The notes under the pieces: model-generated
Database searches by the model: none
What the model was told of the DNA's origin: nothing
What the model saw: the letters and a program-made list of their open reading frames with translations, nothing else
Position numbers and translations under genes: made by a program
NCBI GenBank assembly: GCA_019752295.1
Contig: JAIEMK010000015.1
Span: 62,001-126,000, forward strand
Source: Chitinophagaceae bacterium
Lineage (GTDB): Bacteria; Bacteroidota; Bacteroidia; Chitinophagales; Chitinophagaceae
DNA length: 64,000 nucleotides
Direction of reading: 5' to 3'
In this document: positions 28,223 to 35,619 of the stretch, piece by piece
How the letters are laid out: each line of letters starts with the position of its first letter
Position numbering within the stretch: position 1 is the stretch's first letter

Positions 28223-29089
28223 CTAATTAACACCTAGCTTTTTTAATTTTTTGATTTGTCCTACGAGGTAAATTAATACTCCCCATACCGCCACAACAAT
28301 TGAATAAGCCAACAATTCTAACCACATGGGAGATTTCCCTCTTCTAGCAAACAGCGTACGTTTATCAAATTCTGAGTAATATTTAAAAGACTTTCCCCAG
28401 GGAACTACTTTTTCTGCACTCAGGTTTCCGTAAAGATCGTTGTCTTCTACTTTAGCGATCAGTGTTAAATTTCCTTTCGCATCTCCGGGCAGGCTATCTC
28501 TTTTAAAATCTGCACTGGCAATACCCAGTGAATCTGTGGCATAGGTTGGTGCGTCTGCAACATTCAGATCAGCATCTAGTCGCTTGATTGCGATCTTAAC
28601 ATCTACCGCTTTTACGGGAGTCCATACAGAGTCTTTCAGTTCCATCACTGTTGCAGTAATCTTTTTGTCGGCAGCAGTATCGATCAGTATTTTGGCTTTT
28701 GTAAGATCAAAACTGCCCTTTGCCTCATCAAATAATTTTGTGCTCGCTGAAGAAACCAGAAAACCAACTTTTGCCGATTTCATCCATTCATCTTTTGCCT
28801 TCGGTGGCATAAAGATCAGCGCTTCTCCTTTATCGTTTGTAACTGCTTTCCCCAAAAGATTTTCTGGTGTTTCAGTACTAATATAAAAACTCACGCTGAT
28901 GCCCGGAATCATTTGAAACTTACCATCGATCTTCGACTTTGCACGGGCAATCAGATACTGTGTTTGATTATTGCTATTAAAATAGCCAACACTTAGCGAT
29001 AAAGAATTTTTTTCAGCTTGGGCAAATACTGCGTTTACTAATAGTTGCAATAGTATAGCTGAAAGAAAAATTTTGCTATGTTTTTTCAT
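28223..29089 (-). CDS. Unknown exported protein with C-terminal membrane anchor
   Basis: Unrecognised protein of 288 residues. A signal peptide ends at AVFAQ. Beta-rich domains of transthyretin/Ig-like type follow (GISVSFYISTETPENLLGKA). A C-terminal transmembrane helix (MWLELLAYSIVVAVWGVLIY) ends in a short basic tail. It is the last gene of the NrfD/cytochrome cluster. The open frame extends upstream through a dispersed repeat to 29155; the ATG at 29089 comes directly after that repeat and precedes a proper signal peptide, so it is the start. It may be an accessory subunit facing the periplasm. Confidence 0.8.
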   Translation of the reverse strand: MKKHSKIFLSAILLQLLVNAVFAQAEKNSLSLSVGYFNSNNQTQYLIARAKSKIDGKFQMIPGISVSFYISTETPENLLGKAVTNDKGEALIFMPPKAKDEWMKSAKVGFLVSSASTKLFDEAKGSFDLTKAKILIDTAADKKITATVMELKDSVWTPVKAVDVKIAIKRLDADLNVADAPTYATDSLGIASADFKRDSLPGDAKGNLTLIAKVEDNDLYGNLSAEKVVPWGKSFKYYSEFDKRTLFARRGKSPMWLELLAYSIVVAVWGVLIYLVGQIKKLKKLGVN

Positions 29090-29177
29090 GTGTCTTTTAT
29101 TGATTTTGGTTCCGAGTGCTCGGGATTCGCTAACTAACATTTCAGTTGGTGTCAAATTTTTGTTATGCTCATTTCAT
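29090..29177 (-). repeat. Dispersed 88-bp repeat, copy B
   Basis: Matches copy A (51900-51987) at 81 of 88 positions, same orientation and same length. Its promoter-distal end encodes the last residues and stop codon of the NrfD gene, and its other end abuts the ATG of the next gene. The central hairpin is CCGA-GCAC-TCGG with a mismatch outside. Confidence 0.92.
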
Positions 29178-30474
29178 GTTCTTCGATTTCAGTGATGGTT
29201 TCCTGTATTGGTATGATTGGGAAAATTCGTGCAAAAAGGGTTACAATAAGCAACGCTCCTGCTAAAGAGCCCAACGCAATCGCCCACTCCTGCCATGTTG
29301 GAAAATAGTGTTTATACGCTTCCGGCACATCGTGCATTGGTAAAAACGGATGCAATAATGTGGGTGTTACAATCAGGTATCTTTTAAACCATGAACCAAT
29401 CACCACCAATAAACCTGCAATGAAAGCAGGTAGCGGCTTTCTTCCCCTCTTGGTTATCAAAATTAAGATTGGAATAATCATTGCCGTAGAAATTGCAAAC
29501 CAGAATACGGGTGCAAATTCGCCGGTAAATAAGCCCATCAAATGCTCTTCTTCCGATTTCTTCATCTTGAAAGCAGGTACCAGAAATTCGTTTACATTAA
29601 AGTACAAGTATAGCAAGGCTAACATTACCAATACTTTTCCCATCTTATCGAAGTGCTCGTTCTGTATATATTTTTCGAGGTGATATGCTTTTCTAAAAAC
29701 ATACATTGCTACTACTACAGCTCCGGCGCCCACTAAGAATGCTCCCGAAATAAAGTAAGCACCGAAGTTAGTACTGTCCCAGCCGGGGCGATAGGTTGTT
29801 GCGAATAACCAGGATGTTACCGTGTGTATTGCAAATGCCACAGGAATAATAGTAATCGATAAAATGTTCACTGCTTTTTCGCTGATATGGATCTGCGCTT
29901 TTGTATTTTTCCAGAACGATCCTAAGAATGCATACATTTTATTTAACCAGGCCATCCCGGTTTTGTCTTTAAATTTCATCAGGATTGCCATATCGGGCAA
30001 TAAAGGGAAATACAATAAAAGTATACTTACAAAAAAGTAAGTGGTGATAACGATAACGTCCCAAACAATTGGTGATTGCAAACGTGCGTGTATGAACAGA
30101 TTGTAGAACCTGTCGGGTCTACCCATATCAACCACAATAATAATTGATGCAAATGTGATTGCTGAAACGGCAATGATTTCTGCGATCCTAGTTAGTGGGG
30201 TGCTCCACTTGGCCTGACTTAATCGAAGTACTGCAGTGATAAGAGATCCAACCAAACTGATGGCAACAAAGAATACAAAGTTTGAAATATAGATTCCCCA
30301 TGATACATAATCGCGCATGGCTGTTACAACCAAACCCTTCGACAATTGCATGCAATAAGCTACAAAGCCCAGTGTGCAGAATGCTAGTAATATTACAACC
30401 CAAATCTTACCCGCTTTACCAAACTTCTGTGGCAGGAGGTCTTCAATAATTTTTTGTTTTGCTAAACTTTCCAC
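29152..30474 (-). CDS. nrfD: NrfD/PsrC-type quinol-interacting membrane subunit
   Basis: A 440-residue integral membrane protein of the NrfD/PsrC/ActC family, with about ten hydrophobic helices (for example ISNFVFFVAISLVGSLITAV). Such subunits exchange electrons and protons between the quinone pool and an Fe-S partner on the periplasmic side. The partner gene is directly upstream, 16 bp away. The start is GTG. The final residues (EMSITKI) and stop codon are encoded by the 88-bp dispersed repeat. Its length is nearer to the ActC/PsrC type than to short NrfD. Confidence 0.9.
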   Translation of the reverse strand: MESLAKQKIIEDLLPQKFGKAGKIWVVILLAFCTLGFVAYCMQLSKGLVVTAMRDYVSWGIYISNFVFFVAISLVGSLITAVLRLSQAKWSTPLTRIAEIIAVSAITFASIIIVVDMGRPDRFYNLFIHARLQSPIVWDVIVITTYFFVSILLLYFPLLPDMAILMKFKDKTGMAWLNKMYAFLGSFWKNTKAQIHISEKAVNILSITIIPVAFAIHTVTSWLFATTYRPGWDSTNFGAYFISGAFLVGAGAVVVAMYVFRKAYHLEKYIQNEHFDKMGKVLVMLALLYLYFNVNEFLVPAFKMKKSEEEHLMGLFTGEFAPVFWFAISTAMIIPILILITKRGRKPLPAFIAGLLVVIGSWFKRYLIVTPTLLHPFLPMHDVPEAYKHYFPTWQEWAIALGSLAGALLIVTLFARIFPIIPIQETITEIEEHEMSITKI

Positions 30475-30490
30475 GATCTATGATTTAGGG

Positions 30491-31426
30491 TTAACTTTTT
30501 TTGTTTTCCTCTTTTTCTTCTTTGTTTTCAAAAGGGAAGTTTCTGTTTACTGGTGGCAAGTAATACACACTTGGTTTTGTGCCCAGATCTTCCATCAGTC
30601 TGTAACCGGCTTTGTCGCGCACCAGTTCGCTGAAGCGGAAAGTCTCAGAACCATTGGTTACCGCATCTTCATTCAGATCGCCAAACATGAATACTCCGTT
30701 CGGGCAAGCAGAAACACAATGTGGCAGTTCGCCTTTTCTGGCCATATCCGGACAGAAATCGCATTTACCAACTGTACCTTTTTTTTGTGGAACACTTGTT
30801 TCGCAGGAATAAGGTTTCTCTGCAATTTCTTTAGGCAAATTCAACTCTTCCCAGTTAAATACGCGTGTTGAATAAGGGCATGCTGCCATACAAAATCTGC
30901 AACCGATGCAACGGTCACTATCGATCAACACAATACCGTCTTGTCTTTTGAAAGTGGCATCCACCGGACAAACTTTAACGCAGGGTGGTTCATCACAGTG
31001 CATACAGGTGGTAGGTTGCCAATAAGGAGCCGTGTGATCAGCTTCTTGTTGTGGATATACTTTAATCCAGTTTTGACCCGGATGAATGCTGTGCATATGA
31101 TTGCAGGCAGATTGACACTTCTTCAGACTCTTACATCTGGAAAGGTCAATGACCATCACGAATTTTTTTCCGGCAATGCCTTGTCTGGCAAGTTGATTAG
31201 AAACCTGCGGTAATTCTGGAACCGGCTTTAAAAAAGCTTTATCAACTTCAATCACTTCACCATTTACAGAAAGAAGTTTTACCATTTCGCCAGAAGGTTT
31301 AACGGTTTCAAGTGTTGCAGTATCCGGTTGAAAAGGGTTTTTTCCCGAAGAGCAACCTGCAACAGCTAATCCGGCCAGCACTGTAGCCGAAATAAATTCT
31401 CTTCTCGAAGTATCGTTGGTTTTCAT
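30491..31426 (-). CDS. Periplasmic 4x[4Fe-4S] electron-transfer subunit with Tat signal
   Basis: A 311-residue Fe-S protein of the NrfC/PsrB/DmsB type. The N-terminus has a twin-arginine signal (TSRREFISATVLAG) followed by VAGCSSG, a possible lipobox. Four cysteine groups are visible: CKSLKKCQSACNH, CMHCDEPPCVKVCP, CIGCRFCMAACP and CDFCPDM...CVSACP, enough for four clusters. It should relay electrons to or from the NrfD subunit encoded next. No molybdopterin catalytic subunit is encoded in the cluster. Residues about 45-60 (VKLLSVNGEVIEVD) resemble part of the neighbouring 89-residue protein. Confidence 0.92.
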   Translation of the reverse strand: MKTNDTSRREFISATVLAGLAVAGCSSGKNPFQPDTATLETVKPSGEMVKLLSVNGEVIEVDKAFLKPVPELPQVSNQLARQGIAGKKFVMVIDLSRCKSLKKCQSACNHMHSIHPGQNWIKVYPQQEADHTAPYWQPTTCMHCDEPPCVKVCPVDATFKRQDGIVLIDSDRCIGCRFCMAACPYSTRVFNWEELNLPKEIAEKPYSCETSVPQKKGTVGKCDFCPDMARKGELPHCVSACPNGVFMFGDLNEDAVTNGSETFRFSELVRDKAGYRLMEDLGTKPSVYYLPPVNRNFPFENKEEKEENKKS

Positions 31427-31445
31427 TGAAACTATTTAATGATGA

Positions 31446-31715
31446 TTACCTTTTAACCCATTCTTGCATTTCTTTATTAGAAGCTTTTTCTTTTAAAGAA
31501 TTGACTTTAGTGATATCAACTTCTACAAGCTGACCATCTTGGGTTAAAAATTTCATGGTTTTTTTTTCATCGGGACCGGGGGCACAAGCGATTACATTCT
31601 TTTTTCTGGTAAAGAATCCCATTGTGAAAAAACTGAAGATCGACATGATGCCAATTCCTAAGAGCACCGTCCTTCTAGTATTTTGTTTTGTTGAAACCGG
31701 TTCTAATTCTTGCAT
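31446..31715 (-). CDS. Small RR-signal membrane protein of the respiratory cluster
   Basis: Unrecognised 89-residue protein. NTRRTVLLG and the hydrophobic stretch after it (GIGIMSIFSFFTMGFF) form a Tat-like signal or membrane anchor. The periplasmic part carries MKFLTQDGQLVEVD, which resembles VKLLSVNGEVIEVD in the Fe-S protein encoded 19 bp downstream. The close spacing suggests co-transcription and a shared complex. It could be an anchor or assembly subunit. Confidence 0.75.
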   Translation of the reverse strand: MQELEPVSTKQNTRRTVLLGIGIMSIFSFFTMGFFTRKKNVIACAPGPDEKKTMKFLTQDGQLVEVDITKVNSLKEKASNKEMQEWVKR

Positions 31716-31758
31716 GGACTAAACTTGAAAATGGTGAAAAGATTTACGCAATGGAGTT

Positions 31759-31797
31759 TTTATTTGAAAGGCAGTATTAAACTGCCTTTCAAATAAA
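31759..31797. terminator. Perfect 17-bp intercistronic hairpin
   Basis: Arms TTTATTTGAAAGGCAGT and ACTGCCTTTCAAATAAA with loop ATTAA, in the 101-bp gap between the cytochrome c gene and the small RR-signal gene. No separate T-run follows on the minus strand. It may be a partial terminator or an RNA processing/stability element dividing the cluster. Confidence 0.6.
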
Positions 31798-31816
31798 CTA
31801 CAATGAATAATTAGTG

Positions 31817-32218
31817 CTACTTCTTTTTAAAAGTGCGCATGTAATTAATCACACTCCAAATTTCCTCTGCATCCGGAATTTTCTTTTTGAAAGAAGGCAT
31901 GTCTTCTCTTCCTTCAGAAACTTTGTAAAACATAGATCCGTCGGACTGCGACTGCATTGCTGCAGTTGAAAGGTCTTCGGGTTGTGTTTTTAATTGTGCA
32001 GCTTTACTACCGTCGCCCATACCGCTTTTACCATGGCATGAAGAACAGTGCTGACTCCAGATAGCTTTACCTGCTGAAAGAGATGATGCATCTACTTTAA
32101 CCGGGTTGGGTGTTTTTGCAGCCTTCTCCGGAACAGGCCAAGGCTTTCCGGGATTCAGCGTAAAACTCGCAGCAATTACAAATACTGCTAAAAGTGCAAT
32201 GGTGAACAGATGTTTCAT
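31817..32218 (-). CDS. Monohaem class I cytochrome c
   Basis: A 133-residue periplasmic cytochrome c. A signal sequence (LFTIALLAVFVIAASFTL) precedes a single CXXCH motif (QHCSSCHGKSGMGDG). The distal methionine is probably in EDMPSFKKKI, and the domain ends with the usual helix (EEIWSVINYMRTF). It is likely a soluble or N-terminally anchored electron shuttle for the cluster. It lies between the DUF5777 barrel and the RR-signal protein, all on the minus strand. Confidence 0.9.
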   Translation of the reverse strand: MKHLFTIALLAVFVIAASFTLNPGKPWPVPEKAAKTPNPVKVDASSLSAGKAIWSQHCSSCHGKSGMGDGSKAAQLKTQPEDLSTAAMQSQSDGSMFYKVSEGREDMPSFKKKIPDAEEIWSVINYMRTFKKK

Positions 32219-32268
32219 TTGTGTTTGTTTTATTTACCAAAAATTTACAACAATTTAAATTTATTAGA

Positions 32269-33195
32269 TTAAAAATTCCACAACCGTGAAATGTTGAATC
32301 CAATTACATATTGTCCTTGTTGGAAGTCGTTTGTGCTATACAATGAGTTATACTGCGGAATAGTATTTCCATAGTTTCCAAAGAATACCTGAAAATCGTG
32401 ACCACTTGATTTCATATCCAGACCCAGACTTAAATTAGGATATACATTGTTTAAAGGATGTTGGGTTAATGGTTGTTCGTAGTTTACAATGATGGAAGTC
32501 TTCGGTGAAATTTTATACCGTCCGCCTAATGAGAATGACAGATGATCATTTTTCATAGCAGGCTGAATTACTTTATTGGCATCATAATATCCATCCACAT
32601 TATTAAAGTGGATATAGTTGAATGATCCCTGAACAGAAAATGCTTCCGTAAATTTTCTTGCTATAATAATTTGATTAAAGAAACTCATCCTGTCTGCTGT
32701 AGTTACAATGGGTAAGGAGGGATCTTTTGCCCTTGTATCCATTGCTGCATTTCCATAATAAGTAACCGATACAGGAATCGTTTTATCTTTAGTTTGTTTC
32801 AGTAGCGCATATTTAGCGCTCCAGTCAACAATCATATTATAATTGTTAACCCCAAATCCAATCTGCAAATTTTTAACAGGAGCATAGCTGAAACCCAAGC
32901 GCATATTAGCTCCTGCAAATAAGCCAAACAAATCTTTGAAGTTATGATCAATGGTTCCGAAGCGGTGATTGATATCGAACTCAAAAGTTCCTTTAATAGG
33001 TACCATTACGGTTTGATTGTCGATCAGGAAATTTCCCTCGAATGTATTTTTTACATAGGATTTCTTTTTGGCCACCGGCGCAGTAGCGGTAGAATCCTGA
33101 GCCTTCAGTTCAGTTCCGGCGATAGCGGCAGCTACAATCAGAAGCAGCAGAAATCTTAGCTGAATAGAAGGGAAATGAATTTTATATTTTTTCAT
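32269..33195 (-). CDS. DUF5777-like outer-membrane beta-barrel protein
   Basis: A 308-residue protein with a signal peptide (LRFLLLLIVAAAIAGTELKAQ) and alternating beta-strand pattern to the end (QYVIGFNISRLWNF, terminal Phe), typical of an outer-membrane barrel. It resembles the DUF5777 family, which often sits with haem proteins in Bacteroidota. About 270 mature residues would allow roughly 12-14 strands. It is encoded between two cytochrome genes, 10 bp after the upstream one, so a pore or scaffold role for electron transfer is possible but unproven. Confidence 0.8.
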   Translation of the reverse strand: MKKYKIHFPSIQLRFLLLLIVAAAIAGTELKAQDSTATAPVAKKKSYVKNTFEGNFLIDNQTVMVPIKGTFEFDINHRFGTIDHNFKDLFGLFAGANMRLGFSYAPVKNLQIGFGVNNYNMIVDWSAKYALLKQTKDKTIPVSVTYYGNAAMDTRAKDPSLPIVTTADRMSFFNQIIIARKFTEAFSVQGSFNYIHFNNVDGYYDANKVIQPAMKNDHLSFSLGGRYKISPKTSIIVNYEQPLTQHPLNNVYPNLSLGLDMKSSGHDFQVFFGNYGNTIPQYNSLYSTNDFQQGQYVIGFNISRLWNF

Positions 33196-33205
33196 TGTAG
33201 TTTAT

Positions 33206-33604
33206 TTAATTGTTTTTTGCACCTTGTTTAATCCAGGCAAACACTTTTGCGTTGATACTCTGAATTGGACCAGTTCCTAGCGGCATTGCAGGAGATTTCT
33301 TTCCGGCCATCCACTGGTAAACCGAACTATTATCCGGATCACTAGCTTTGAGGTAGCCTCCCCCTGTTAATGCTTTGTATGAATTTGCCGCAGTCAGGTC
33401 CGGCGCTTTTGCACCTGCAACATGACAACCGCTTAATGCGCAACTCTTATCGAAAATCGGTTGTATATCTTTTGCGTAACTCATTTCAGTAGTAATACTA
33501 TTACCCGGGTTGATAACCAGTGTAGTAGTTTTATAACATCCTGAAAAAATGAGCAGCATTATCGTAACCCCGACTGATAATAGCGCTGTTTTTTTCTTTA
33601 ACAT
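33206..33604 (-). CDS. Lipoprotein with cytochrome-like CX4CH motif
   Basis: A 132-residue lipoprotein (lipobox IFSGC, about residue 23) followed by a compact cytochrome-like domain. AKDIQPIFDKSCALSGCH gives a CX4CH haem-binding candidate, and SPAMPLG could provide the distal methionine. The ordinary haem motif is CXXCH, so the spacing is unusual. The ATG at 33604 is preferred over a TTG two codons upstream. It is packed tightly between the EB_dh-like and DUF5777 genes (32 and 10 bp gaps), so it is part of the operon. Confidence 0.8.
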   Translation of the reverse strand: MLKKKTALLSVGVTIMLLIFSGCYKTTTLVINPGNSITTEMSYAKDIQPIFDKSCALSGCHVAGAKAPDLTAANSYKALTGGGYLKASDPDNSSVYQWMAGKKSPAMPLGTGPIQSINAKVFAWIKQGAKNN

Positions 33605-33636
33605 GATCAATTGTTTTTATTAAAACAGAGGGTTAC

Positions 33637-34929
33637 TTATTTCGCAAATTTCAAAAGCAGGTTTGGCTGAATACCATGTTGATAGTTAGCAGTATTGAAT
33701 ATTGCTATACCAAAAGGCTGATCAGACAGGCTGCTGAAATCGATATCCTGTTTCAAAACATCCGGTGTTTTTAATAAACGTTTGTATTCCAAAACCCAAC
33801 CTGTGCCGGTATATTTTCCCTGAGCTACGATATCTGCGCGACCCATGGTTAAAGGAGCAGATATAAAAGCAGGAATACATTTTGTACCAACTGTTGGAGC
33901 AACACCTGCATTGTCTAAATATTCTGCCTTACCATTTGGATCCAAAGTACCGCCAACATAAGTCAATACACCTGTACTGCTAATGCCTGTAACTTTTAAT
34001 GCCTTACCACCTGGAAGTGTATCGGTAGCTAAATAATATAATTGACCAACTGCATCCGGAACAATCCATTTAGGAACATTAACTGAAGCGCCGGTTCCAT
34101 CCAATTTTAAGCTCTGTGTGTTGTTAAAAGCACCATTGCTGGTATTTGTATTGGTATTTACATAAGCAGTGCTGAATGGAACTGGGGGAACCAAATCGTC
34201 TGCGTGGCGGCCATTTCCTGATCCACCTACTGTATCTGTTACAGAAGGTCCACCAGCCCAATCCTGATATTGATCATCCATCTGGCCGGTTACTAAATCT
34301 TTGTTTAAATGACACCACCACATATCAATTTTTTCGTTAGGTCCGTTTGTATAGTGGTTACCACTTTTATTTGGAACCATTACACCAGAGAAGTTTCTGT
34401 ATGGAGTAAATATGTGACAACTGGCATAACATGTTTGAGTAATAAATTTAGGAGTTGAATTATCAATATTCCAAAGCATTGCCAACTGATCCTGACCCAT
34501 GCCTTCTTTGGTTAATACGCCATTTACATCGAACTGTTTTGCATTTGCTCTTTGTGCCCAACGCTGAGTAGTAGGGTTAAAGAACCAAGGCTGAACCTGA
34601 TAGTTACTAGGGTCGTTCCATTCAGCCAAAAAATAAATATACTGATCATCATACATAGCGCGTATGGTGGCCGGATATTGCGTACCCTGATATCCTGCGA
34701 ACAATCCGTTTCCCGGATCAGGTACGGTAGGAGTTACAGCAAGTTTAGTTGCATTGTCCCAAATGGCATCCACAACACCATCAATAGTGGGTGCTGCACT
34801 TGTTTTATATGAAATTAATTCGTTTGTACTGGCCGTTTCTGTCGGAGCAACAATCTGTGCGGTCTTAGTACAGTAAGCAAAAAATACTGTAACTGAAATA
34901 AAAAAGAAAAGAACAAAACTGGTTTTCAT
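33637..34929 (-). CDS. Ethylbenzene-dehydrogenase-type haem lipoprotein (EB_dh)
   Basis: A 430-residue lipoprotein (lipobox FFAYC, about residue 20). The core matches the EB_dh family, the haem-binding subunit of DMSO-reductase-type enzymes. It has APTIDGVVDAIWDNA near the start, YDDQYIYFLAEWNDPS, and a C-terminal YKRLLKTPD strand. A CYASCH segment (CX3CH) and WWCHLN near the middle may bind haem. The family normally transfers electrons from a molybdenum enzyme to cytochromes, but no such enzyme is encoded here. As first gene it is the likely head of the operon. Confidence 0.85.
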   Translation of the reverse strand: MKTSFVLFFFISVTVFFAYCTKTAQIVAPTETASTNELISYKTSAAPTIDGVVDAIWDNATKLAVTPTVPDPGNGLFAGYQGTQYPATIRAMYDDQYIYFLAEWNDPSNYQVQPWFFNPTTQRWAQRANAKQFDVNGVLTKEGMGQDQLAMLWNIDNSTPKFITQTCYASCHIFTPYRNFSGVMVPNKSGNHYTNGPNEKIDMWWCHLNKDLVTGQMDDQYQDWAGGPSVTDTVGGSGNGRHADDLVPPVPFSTAYVNTNTNTSNGAFNNTQSLKLDGTGASVNVPKWIVPDAVGQLYYLATDTLPGGKALKVTGISSTGVLTYVGGTLDPNGKAEYLDNAGVAPTVGTKCIPAFISAPLTMGRADIVAQGKYTGTGWVLEYKRLLKTPDVLKQDIDFSSLSDQPFGIAIFNTANYQHGIQPNLLLKFAK

Positions 34930-34932
34930 AAA

Positions 34933-34966
34933 TGTCTGTTTAGTGATAAATAAATAAAGACAGACA
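34933..34966. promoter_or_regulatory. Inverted repeat in the leader of the EB_dh operon
   Basis: TGTCTGT and ACAGACA, 7-bp perfect arms with a 20-bp AT-rich spacer, starting 4 bp upstream of the EB_dh start codon. It could be an operator or a leader hairpin overlapping the translation start region. Confidence 0.45.
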
Positions 34967-35619
34967 AATGTTCAAACTTTAAGGAGCGGGTTCATATGAT
35001 GGTTATCAGACAGTTCTATGACATTAATCATGTTTATGTTAATAAATATTAACAACCCTTAATTCATAGTTTAAACATTCACAGGAGATTAGCAATTTTA
35101 AAAAGCACAACTAATTTTGTAATTCGTTGTCATTAAACAAGTTGAGAAAAATGTGTTGACGAAGTGGTGCTATCATGAAAAAGAAAAACCCCGGAAGAAA
35201 CCAGGGTTGTCTTTAAATATAAAACTGAACTACAAATGAAATGCAACAATAAAAAGGGTTATACCGGCACAACAATTCACATATCCCTGCTTGTACAAGG
35301 AATTATTTTTCATGAATCAACTAAGCTTCTAACCGATAAGGCAATAAGTATGACTTTTAACTAATTGCCTTTTAAACAAAACCATCCATTTAGTTTGTTC
35401 TGCAATAGTTTAGGTGGGATCTAAATTTGATTCGAAGTTATTAGTGTATAATTGACAATTAAATGACAACAGGCATTTAATTTTATGATTTTTATCATAC
35501 AATCGCGAACGAATGCAGTTTTTTAAAGAAAGCATCCACACTCTAAAAAAACAAGCTTTGTACATATTTTACTAATGATTTGATTTTACGGTGTATGTTT
35601 GATACCCAAAACCTGATTT
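34967..35619. other. Long AT-rich non-coding stretch with several structured sites
   Basis: No convincing gene is present. The stretch holds an 18-bp near-palindrome (35037-35054) and a hairpin with a T-rich tail on the minus strand (35187-35208, AACCCCGG / CCAGGGTT). A second hairpin has a TTTT tail on the plus strand (35338-35371, AAGGCAATAAGT / ACTAATTGCCTT). A -7-like TATGTTTG lies at 35594-35601 before the oxidoreductase gene. A small RNA or a long regulated leader of the respiratory operon is possible. Confidence 0.45.
35037..35054. promoter_or_regulatory. 18-bp palindrome upstream of the respiratory cluster
   Basis: TGTTAATA-AA-TATTAACA, perfect 8-bp arms with a 2-bp spacer, 108 bp upstream of the EB_dh start. 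The half-site resembles the palindrome before the SusC-like gene at 63594-63618. Confidence 0.55.

Noticed and set aside
29090-29155. N-terminal coding extension through the dispersed repeat (same for 51900-51965)
   Set aside because: Both frames start at TTG, and the changes between copies are mostly non-synonymous. A proper ATG follows directly, with a signal peptide in one case.
28223-30474. NrfD and Fe-S genes as alternative complex III
   Set aside because: The pentahaem and fused molybdopterin-like ActA/ActB subunits and ActD-F are absent; only the NrfD-type subunit is shared.
30374-30871. 165-residue plus-strand frame opposite the Fe-S gene
   Set aside because: It runs antisense through a well-supported Fe-S protein gene and has a phenylalanine-rich shadow composition.
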